Assembly (NCBI RefSeq): GCF_028993555.1
Contig: NZ_CP118610.1
Span: 1,240,001 to 1,304,000 of the forward strand
Direction: 5' to 3'
Source: Ensifer adhaerens
GTDB lineage: Bacteria; Pseudomonadota; Alphaproteobacteria; Rhizobiales; Rhizobiaceae
DNA: 64,000 nucleotides
The notes beneath the pieces were generated by a model that saw nothing but the letters and a program-made list of their open reading frames with translations, was not told where the DNA came from and did not search any database. The position numbers and the translations under genes were made by a program. Positions within the stretch are counted from its first letter, which is position 1. Each line of letters begins with the position of its first letter. Positions 57,563 through 64,000 of the stretch are shown here, piece by piece.

Positions 57563-60500
57563 ATGCGCGGTCTGCGAAAATGGCGAGAGGAGGTCTCGCG
57601 AACAGCCGGCCCTGGCACGCGATCATTCGCAGCTTCGGCGATGGCCATGCTTGCCGTCTCGCTCTGTCCCGCCCTTGCCGAAGCGCGCGATGCCTTTGCC
57701 GATGATGCGTTTGCGACCTACAAGGCGAATGTCGACAACGGCAAGTACATGTTCAACGCCGCAGGCTGCGGCGCCTGCCATGGTTCCGGAGACAATACCG
57801 AATTACTCTCCGGCGGTATGGAGATGAACACCGCGATCGGCACATTCTATGCGCCGAACATTTCTCCCCACGCCAATGGCATCGGCGGCTGGAGCAACGC
57901 CCAGTTTCTGAACGCTGTGCTCGTCGGTCTCGACCGGGAGGGAAACAACCTTTACCCGGTCATGCCCTACACATCCTATGGCGGAATGAAGCCGGAGGAT
58001 GCGCTCGACATCAAGGCCTATATCGAGACGCTTCCGCAATCGGACGCTACCTCGAAGGAACACGAGATCGCCTTTCCCTTCAGTCGTCAGACGACGATCA
58101 CGCTGTGGAAGCGCAGCCACTTCACGGTGCCGGGCTACCAGCCGCGGGAGGAGACGCAAGCCGAGCGTGGCCGCTACCTTGTCGAGAACGTCGGTGGCTG
58201 CGGTGATTGTCACACGCCGCGTACCACCACCTACGGGCTCGATCTGGAGCGCGCCTACCAGGGCGAAAAGGATCTGACGGGTGCGGTCGCTCCTGATATC
58301 AGCAAGGAAAAAATGGCGGGGCTTGCTTCGCCCGAGATCTTTACGAAGGACCTCATCGAGGAAGGCAAGAAGCCTTCAGGCGCTCCGATCAGCGATCCGG
58401 TCATGCGGCGGCTTGCCAAGGGGCTGAGTGTCCTGACGGACGAGGATCGCCGCGCGATCTATGCCTTCCTCTCCGATCGTGAGGTGAAGGCGCCTGCGCC
58501 GGTGGCGCAGTCGGTGACAGCCGTCTGCAAGGAGAGTACGTCAGCGGAGGTACTGGGCGGCGACAATGCGGCGCTGGCGCAGCAGGCGGATGCCTTCGTC
58601 GGCAAATACTGCCGCAATTGCCACGGGCCGGGCGAAAGTTCGCAAGGGAGCTACCCTGCCGGCGACCTCGCTTCGATCGGCGCGGATGCCAATTTCGTGA
58701 CGCCGGGCGACGCGTCGAAGTCACGCCTCTATACGACTGTCGTCAGCGGCCGCATGCCGCTTGGCAAGCGGCCCTCGGCCGAAGAGATCAAGGTGCTGGA
58801 GGACTGGATCAATTCACTGAGCGAGAAGAGCCTGCCGCAAACCGCCGCGGCCAAGCCGGACCGCGCCCGCCCGATGTTGACCTATGGGCAGTTCGTCGAA
58901 GCGGCCCTGAAGGACATAGGGACGGTCAGCGAACGCGATCGTCCGTTCATGCGCTATTTCTCCTACCGCGACCAGTACAACGGGATGATGGGTTGCGAGG
59001 ACGACCAGACCTTCATGAAGCGTATGGACGTGCTCGCGGGCGGCTTCAAGAAGCTGCTGAATTCACTCTCCTATGGGCCAAAATTGGTTCTGCCAACGGA
59101 GGTCAGCGGGACCAACGGGCTGCTTGTCCGTGTCGATCTGCGTGAACTGCAATGGGAGGCCGCCGACTACGACTTCCTCATCAAACGCTATTTCTATGGC
59201 ATCGCTCCGGCGAGCGACGCGTCGCTCGCAGCGCTTTCCAAAGAGACCGCCACGCCACTGCCGGTCATGCGCATCGACTGGTTCATGAGCAATGGCGCCC
59301 GGCCGGAGATCTACAACAGGTTGATGAAGCTGCCGACCCACATTGGCGAGCTGGAAACACGCTTCAAGATCGACGTGGCCGACAACATTCGCCGGCGCAA
59401 CGTCCTGCGCGCTGGTTTCGCCGACGGCTCATCCGGCGTGTCCGACCACAACCGTATGCTGGAACGGCATGACATGCCGTTCGGCGGCTATTACTGGAAG
59501 TCCTATGATTTCGGTGGGGACGTCGGCAAACAGGTGCTGAAGCGCTTCCCACACGGGCCGAAGGAACTCGCTCCGCTCGATGCAGGGCTGGTGCCCTTTG
59601 AGCACGACGGTGGTGAGATGATCTTTTCTCTGCCGAACGGATTGCAGGGTTATTACCTGTCCACCTCGGCGGGCAAACAGCTCGATGTCGGGCCCACGAC
59701 GATCGTGTCCTTCCGAAAGCGTCCAATTGGCAAGGGCGTCGAGATCATCAATGCCCGTTCCTGCGTCGATTGTCATGCGGACGGCATTCTGTCGAAGCGC
59801 GATCAGCTGCGCGAGCAGATCGAGACATCGACGCTCTTCAGCAAGGATCAGCAAGACGTGTTGCTCGCCATGTATGTGAAGCAGGAGGAACTGGACGAAT
59901 CCTATCGCAAGGACCGCGAGCGCTTCGTCAATGCGCTGAAGACGCTCGGCGTCACCGAGCCGACGCCCGATGGGGGGCTCCAGAGTAAACACGCGCCGGG
60001 GGAGGCGGAGATCATCACCTACTTCGCGGACAAATACGAAGACGAGCTCGATTTCGATGCGCTGGCGGCCGAGTTCGACATGACGCCGAAGCAATTTTCC
60101 GATGCGATCAAGCGGGTGTCGAATGCCGATGTGCTGCGCCTGGGATTGGACTGGATAACGACGCTGGAAGCCGGCGGAACCATCCCGCGCAACGAGGTCG
60201 AGCAGCAATATGCCTTGCTGCTCGAACCCTTGCTCCAGCGCCGCCCTTTGGATACGGCAGCGATCGTCGTTGCCGGCACCGAGCCGCCCTTGGATGCAAA
60301 GCCGCAGTCGATCGCCGCCGCTGCCCCCGACTATCGCAAGCAGGACGCAGATTCTGGCAACAAGCTCGAGCTGGCGTTGAACGTGAAGTCGACGGTGGCC
60401 AAAGTCGGCGACGAACTCTCCTTTGAACTCAGCGCCAACCAGGCCTGCGAACTGCAGATCCTCTATGTTGAGGAGAACGGCAACGTCGAGGTTATCCCGG

Positions 60501-60790
60501 ATGTGATGATCGGCAACCCGACGCTGCAGCCGGGCGAGCGGCGCCTGATCCCGCAACCGGGCACGGGCACGCTCACCTTCGACACGCCGGCGCCGGCCGA
60601 AACGATGCTGGCCTTGTGTCGGGCCGGTGGACTTGGTGATCAGAAGCTTACCGTCGAGAAGGCGCGCGAGTATGTAGCGCAATCGCGGCTGCCTCCAACG
60701 CGCGGACTGGCAGTGAACCTCGCCAAGAAGGCGCAGGCGGACGCTGGCGCCAGCAGTGTTCAGATGGTGACCTTCGAGATCAGGTACTGA
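57563..60790 (+). CDS. Tetraheme cytochrome c with C-terminal DUF4384-like domain
   Basis: 1075 residues. A signal sequence follows a long Arg-rich start (core AMAMLAVSLCPALA, cleavage near 40). Heme c sites are CGACH (Cys69-His73), CGDCH (213-217), CRNCH (350-354) and CVDCH (734-738). Residues 50-290 look like two cytochrome c domains, 320-430 a third, 440-740 a large non-heme region (LPNGLQGYYLSTSAGKQ, near 720) ending in the fourth site. Residues about 940-1045 (KVGDELSFELSANQ and YVEENGNVEVIPD) resemble DUF4384, a domain often seen with caspase proteins. Probably periplasmic or surface redox protein. No function assigned. It is the longest gene in the window. Confidence 0.8.
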   Translation: MRGLRKWREEVSRTAGPGTRSFAASAMAMLAVSLCPALAEARDAFADDAFATYKANVDNGKYMFNAAGCGACHGSGDNTELLSGGMEMNTAIGTFYAPNISPHANGIGGWSNAQFLNAVLVGLDREGNNLYPVMPYTSYGGMKPEDALDIKAYIETLPQSDATSKEHEIAFPFSRQTTITLWKRSHFTVPGYQPREETQAERGRYLVENVGGCGDCHTPRTTTYGLDLERAYQGEKDLTGAVAPDISKEKMAGLASPEIFTKDLIEEGKKPSGAPISDPVMRRLAKGLSVLTDEDRRAIYAFLSDREVKAPAPVAQSVTAVCKESTSAEVLGGDNAALAQQADAFVGKYCRNCHGPGESSQGSYPAGDLASIGADANFVTPGDASKSRLYTTVVSGRMPLGKRPSAEEIKVLEDWINSLSEKSLPQTAAAKPDRARPMLTYGQFVEAALKDIGTVSERDRPFMRYFSYRDQYNGMMGCEDDQTFMKRMDVLAGGFKKLLNSLSYGPKLVLPTEVSGTNGLLVRVDLRELQWEAADYDFLIKRYFYGIAPASDASLAALSKETATPLPVMRIDWFMSNGARPEIYNRLMKLPTHIGELETRFKIDVADNIRRRNVLRAGFADGSSGVSDHNRMLERHDMPFGGYYWKSYDFGGDVGKQVLKRFPHGPKELAPLDAGLVPFEHDGGEMIFSLPNGLQGYYLSTSAGKQLDVGPTTIVSFRKRPIGKGVEIINARSCVDCHADGILSKRDQLREQIETSTLFSKDQQDVLLAMYVKQEELDESYRKDRERFVNALKTLGVTEPTPDGGLQSKHAPGEAEIITYFADKYEDELDFDALAAEFDMTPKQFSDAIKRVSNADVLRLGLDWITTLEAGGTIPRNEVEQQYALLLEPLLQRRPLDTAAIVVAGTEPPLDAKPQSIAAAAPDYRKQDADSGNKLELALNVKSTVAKVGDELSFELSANQACELQILYVEENGNVEVIPDVMIGNPTLQPGERRLIPQPGTGTLTFDTPAPAETMLALCRAGGLGDQKLTVEKAREYVAQSRLPPTRGLAVNLAKKAQADAGASSVQMVTFEIRY

Positions 60791-60800
60791 TGGGCGAACA

Positions 60801-61700
60801 ATGGTTCAGCTACGAGCATATCTTGTCGCTTCGGCGGTCATGATGGTCTTCACAGCGCCGGTCATGGCTTGCGACGGCCTCCGTCTGGCGTCCGAGGCGC
60901 TCAACCGTGCCGACGAAGCCGGTACTAAGGTGGCGGCGGATCCCGCCAACATGAAGAGCTGCTCGGCAGCCGAGATTGCTCTAACGCGTCGCGTAGCGGC
61001 GCTGGCAACATTCAATCGCGTCGCCGCGGCCGTGGGGCAGGGCGCTAGGCTGGAAAGCTTCGAAACCGACCTGACGGCCGCGAGCCGGGATGCCGGTGGT
61101 CCCTGGCAGATCCTCGATGCGCTCGGTGACATCGCTCGGGAGCGCCGGAATTATGAAGCGGCGGCGACCTATTATCAGCAGGCGTTGGAGGATACGGCCA
61201 ACGAACAGCTGACGCCGGACTGGATGGCGCCGGACAAGGCGTACATCGAGCGGTTGGACCGGTTGGCCTCGGAGATGCGGCTTGCCGCTGCCAAGCCCGT
61301 CAAGCTCGCCGTGCGCGGTGCCTGCAAATTCTCCTATCGCGGCGTGTCGCTCAAGAAGAAGGCGACCCCGGTGCGCTATGTCTTCGGCACGGCGGAGTTC
61401 ACGCCTGAAGGCCTCGAATCGGCGAAGGACCTTTTCGAGTGCCTGAAATCGGCAAAGCCGGCGGCAATTACCCTGATTGGTCACACTGATCCGGTTGGCA
61501 CCGCCGAGGCGAACATGGCGCTTTCGGTCGCCCGCGCGAAAGCGCTTGCCCAATATCTAGTCGACGCCGGCTATCCCGGCACCTGGACGGCCGTCGGCAA
61601 GGGAGAGGACGAGCCGTTCAAGCCGGATGATCCGAGCGCCTATAGCGAGGAGATGTTGCACCAGCTCGACCGGCGGGTGGAAGTGGATGTGGGGAACTAG
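60801..61700 (+). CDS. OmpA-like protein with helical N-terminal region
   Basis: 299 residues. Signal peptide (AYLVASAVMMVFTAPVMA) then a helical part with a TPR-like AAATYYQQALEDTA segment (about 60-160), and an OmpA C-terminal peptidoglycan-binding domain (about 190-299): GHTDPVGTAEANMALSVARAKALAQYLV and a final LDRRVEV. It would tether the complex to peptidoglycan. Ten bases after the cytochrome stop and two before the next start. Confidence 0.85.
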   Translation: MVQLRAYLVASAVMMVFTAPVMACDGLRLASEALNRADEAGTKVAADPANMKSCSAAEIALTRRVAALATFNRVAAAVGQGARLESFETDLTAASRDAGGPWQILDALGDIARERRNYEAAATYYQQALEDTANEQLTPDWMAPDKAYIERLDRLASEMRLAAAKPVKLAVRGACKFSYRGVSLKKKATPVRYVFGTAEFTPEGLESAKDLFECLKSAKPAAITLIGHTDPVGTAEANMALSVARAKALAQYLVDAGYPGTWTAVGKGEDEPFKPDDPSAYSEEMLHQLDRRVEVDVGN

Positions 61701-61702
61701 CG

Positions 61703-63247
61703 GTGTTGCACAGGATCCTGCTTTCGATGACCCTGTTCGTCCTACCCGTCGCGCCCGTCTATGCGGCCACGTCGGCGCTTGTCGTCGGGGTCGACATCTA
61801 TCCGCATGAGGTGAGCCTCGACGGTGCAGTGAAAGACGCACGCGATGTCGCGCAGGCGCTAAAAGCGGCGCATGTCGGTACGATCCACCAGTTCATCAAT
61901 GAGCAGGCGACCAAGGACGCCATACGCTTTGCCTGGACCGAGCTGGTTTCCAGCTCAGCCCGTGGCGATACGATCGTCTTCACCTATGCCGGACATGGCG
62001 CGCAGATGCCGGAGTTGGTTGCCGGCAGCGAAGAAGACGGCCTGGATGAGTTCCTGGAACTGCCTGGCTTCGACAGAAACCGTGCGGAGGAAACGGGCAA
62101 GGAGATCATTGTCGACAACGAGCTGAATGCCTGGTTCGCGGAAGCGGAAGCGAAAGGCATTCAGGTTCTGTTCGTGTCAGACAGTTGCTTTTCCGGCGGC
62201 ATGAACCGCTCCATTTCCGGCAAGACGCGGTTGGCACCGATGGTGCGTGCAAAGGTGCCGCCGCCCTCCGAAGAGGCGCTCAGGGCCGCGAAGGTCAAAG
62301 ACGTGGAACTGTCTCGGGTGACGATCCTCGCCGCCTCGCTCGAAAGCCAGCCAACGCCGGAAGTGGTGATCGGCGGCGAGCCGCGCGGAGCCCTGAGCTG
62401 GAGCTTTGCCCGTGCCCTCGAGGGCGCTGCCGATCGCGATGGCGATGGCCGCATCTCGCGCATCGAGCTCGAGGATTACGTCTTCTCCAACGTCAAGCTT
62501 CAGTCGGAAGCGCTGCAGGTGCCGAACTTCACGCCGCAAGTGCCGCGCTCTGACAGGGAGATTGTCCTGTCCTTGCCGCGCAGCGCGACGATCGGCGCGG
62601 GTGCGACGGGCGACGCCGGAACGAAATTGAAATCGCCGCGTGAAATGGGTTGGACCGGGAAACTGCCGCTCAGCGTCACCGGTACGGCGCCGCCTCTCAA
62701 CAATCTCGGCGGCAGCGGCGTGCCCTATCGCTGGGATGCATCCACCGGCGTGTTCTACACGCCCAACGGCGACGTCGCCGGCGAACACATCGCGTCGGAT
62801 ATGCTCCAGGGCGCCATCGACAAGTTTATCCTGGTCGATTTCCTGAAGGCCTTGGCGACACAGAGCCCTGGCAACGTTTCGCTGACGCCGCTGAAGGATA
62901 TCTACGCGGCAGGCGACAGGCTTAATTTCAAGGCCACGCAGGGCGACTACGCGAACATGCTGGTTTTCAATCTGGCGAACACGGGCGAAGCACAGCTTCT
63001 CGATGTGCAGATTGCCGGGAGCGGCAGCCACGCGTTTCAGCTTCAGGGCCTGGAGGTGGTGAAACCCTTTGGCGCGGATCACCTGGTCGTCATATCGACG
63101 AATGCGCCGATCGACGCCATTGCGGCGGCCTTCTCCAACTCAAAGCTCGATGCCGCAGCACTTTTGCGCCTTCTTGAAGCAAGGTTGGAGGGCAGCGAGA
63201 GCACCATAGCCATCCAGCCGCTTTACACGCGGGACCGGGGCCAATGA
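61703..63247 (+). CDS. Secreted caspase-family protease with EF-hand loop
   Basis: 514 residues from a GTG start preceded by GGGGAA. Signal peptide (LLSMTLFVLPVAPVYA, cleavage near 21), then the caspase/metacaspase p20-like domain: ALVVGVDIYPHEV, SLDGAVKDARDVAQAL, catalytic His98 in YAGHGAQ and catalytic Cys162 in VSDSCFSGG. A complete EF-hand loop (Asp244, Asp246, Asp248, Ile251, Ser252, Glu255) follows; metacaspases are often Ca-dependent. The last 230 residues are beta-rich with GDRLNFKATQGDYANMLVFNL, resembling DUF4384. Ends overlapping the next ATG. Confidence 0.85.
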   Translation: MLHRILLSMTLFVLPVAPVYAATSALVVGVDIYPHEVSLDGAVKDARDVAQALKAAHVGTIHQFINEQATKDAIRFAWTELVSSSARGDTIVFTYAGHGAQMPELVAGSEEDGLDEFLELPGFDRNRAEETGKEIIVDNELNAWFAEAEAKGIQVLFVSDSCFSGGMNRSISGKTRLAPMVRAKVPPPSEEALRAAKVKDVELSRVTILAASLESQPTPEVVIGGEPRGALSWSFARALEGAADRDGDGRISRIELEDYVFSNVKLQSEALQVPNFTPQVPRSDREIVLSLPRSATIGAGATGDAGTKLKSPREMGWTGKLPLSVTGTAPPLNNLGGSGVPYRWDASTGVFYTPNGDVAGEHIASDMLQGAIDKFILVDFLKALATQSPGNVSLTPLKDIYAAGDRLNFKATQGDYANMLVFNLANTGEAQLLDVQIAGSGSHAFQLQGLEVVKPFGADHLVVISTNAPIDAIAAAFSNSKLDAAALLRLLEARLEGSESTIAIQPLYTRDRGQ

Positions 63248-64000
63248 GCGCGCGCGGCAAGTCGTGGTGTATCGCGCTTTCTGTGGTGACATGTCTCGCT
63301 TTGCTTGCGGCTCCGGCCGTGGCCGGCGACCGGGCATTGCTCATCGGCGTCGGTAGCTATCCGAACCTGCCACCAAAGTTTGCGCTGCAAGGGCCGAAGA
63401 ACGATCTGTTGGAAATGCAGGGACTGCTGACGGGAAAACTTGGTTTCGATCCGTCCTCAATCCGCATATTGAAGGATGAAGAGGCAACGCGAGCAGAAGT
63501 ACTCTCGTCCATGAATACGTGGCTTGTCGAAGCAACCGCGCCGGGCGATCGCGTCTACATCTACTTTTCCGGCCACGGCCTTCAGGTGAAGGACGTAGAT
63601 GGTGACGAGCAGGATGGACTGGACGAAGCACTGGCACCCGTCGATATCGTCTCCGGTGAAACAGATTGGCAAGGCGCCATCCTCGATGACGAGATAGACC
63701 GGATTCTGGAGCGGTTGCAGGGGCGGGCGGTGACGATGGTGATCGACGCGTGCCATTCCGGCACGATCTCGCGTTCGCTTTCCGATGACGTCTCGTCGGG
63801 CATCGAAGGCGCTCGTTTCCTGCCGCGCCCGCACGCCAAGCCAGTTGAACAGGCATTGACCCGCGGCCTCAGGATCGATCTTGCCGTCGTGGACAAGCCG
63901 AAGCTGGTGGAAGCGGGCGTGACCGCCTGGAGTGCAGCCGCCCCCTACCAGGTGGCCTGGGACGACGTGCGGCTTCCGGTCGACGAGCGCCACGGTGTCT
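63244..64000 (+). CDS. Second secreted caspase-family protease (partial, cut by right edge)
   Basis: 252 codons visible, no stop. It begins with a four-base overlap with the preceding gene. Signal peptide (VVTCLALLAAPAVAG, cleavage near 28), then DRALLIGVGSYPNLPPKFALQGPKNDL, catalytic His111 in FSGHGLQ and catalytic Cys170 in DACHSG. The DGDEQDGLDEAL segment after His is typical of bacterial caspases. It is a different subtype from the first (DACHSG versus DSCFSGG), so not a simple recent duplicate. Confidence 0.85.
   Translation, partial: MSARGKSWCIALSVVTCLALLAAPAVAGDRALLIGVGSYPNLPPKFALQGPKNDLLEMQGLLTGKLGFDPSSIRILKDEEATRAEVLSSMNTWLVEATAPGDRVYIYFSGHGLQVKDVDGDEQDGLDEALAPVDIVSGETDWQGAILDDEIDRILERLQGRAVTMVIDACHSGTISRSLSDDVSSGIEGARFLPRPHAKPVEQALTRGLRIDLAVVDKPKLVEAGVTAWSAAAPYQVAWDDVRLPVDERHGV

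Overview
The window is high-GC DNA from an alphaproteobacterial chromosome, most likely Rhizobiaceae (Sinorhizobium/Ensifer or a close relative). The evidence is the gene order: tpiA-secG-pyrG, kdsA-eno-ftsB-pdhA-pdhB-pdhC-lpd-lipA, a fused ispDF, dusB(nifR3)-ntrB-ntrC-ntrY-ntrX-trkA-dat-hfq-hflX, and cysG-cysI-fpr. Typical clade markers are a lipoyl domain on the E1-beta subunit, the fused IspDF, the NtrYX pair beside NtrBC, and the DUF2849/DUF934 companions of sulfite reductase. This is mostly housekeeping chromosome. I saw no tRNA, rRNA, CRISPR array, transposase or phage gene. Assignments rest on motif recognition only; no database search was possible.

Layout. 1-99: start of a minus-strand gene cut by the left edge. 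345-1229: secreted alpha/beta hydrolase. 1356-7121: a five-gene block resembling lipid-linked pentose synthesis (HAD-UbiA fusion, DprE1-like oxidase, small flippase-like protein, NAD-dependent epimerase, class III aminotransferase). 7158-8377: YceI plus cytochrome b561 (minus). 8569-11115: TPR protein, acetyltransferase, methyltransferase-acetyltransferase fusion. 11237-14418: tpiA, secG, pyrG. 14517-18574 (minus): a DUF418 protein, then a tightly overlapped lipid cluster (PlsC-like, CdsA-like, four-helix membrane protein, CDP-alcohol phosphatidyltransferase-like). 19122-23632: methyltransferase, small lipoprotein, VOC protein, kdsA, eno. 23807-32221: ftsB, pyruvate dehydrogenase genes with two small enzymes before lpd, then lipA. 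32373-35088: P-loop kinase-like gene, Coq10-like gene, CinA-like and ispDF genes. 35290-48343: the nitrogen regulators, trkA, dat, hfq, hflX, mazG and a deaminase. 48575-53519: siroheme and sulfite reduction, then fpr. 53777-55988: CoA-transferase and a convergent GntR regulator.

56261 to the right edge is the most unusual part: a compact plus-strand operon with a ferric-reductase-like membrane flavocytochrome, a 1075-residue four-heme cytochrome c ending in a DUF4384-like domain, an OmpA-like protein, a secreted caspase-fold protease with a canonical EF-hand loop, and a second secreted caspase cut by the edge. I read it as a candidate undescribed envelope system linking redox chemistry and calcium to caspase-type proteolysis; that function is inference. 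The second most interesting block is the DprE1/UbiA-like cluster, where an epimerase and an aminotransferase stand where a DprE2-type reductase would be expected. The lipid cluster is third: its phosphotransferase has Asn at two of the four normally invariant Asp positions.

How genes work together: pdhA/B/C, lpd and lipA supply and lipoylate the pyruvate dehydrogenase complex; tpiA and eno are glycolytic; kdsA makes a lipopolysaccharide precursor; ntrBC and ntrYX are nitrogen/redox two-component systems beside hfq; cysG makes siroheme for cysI.
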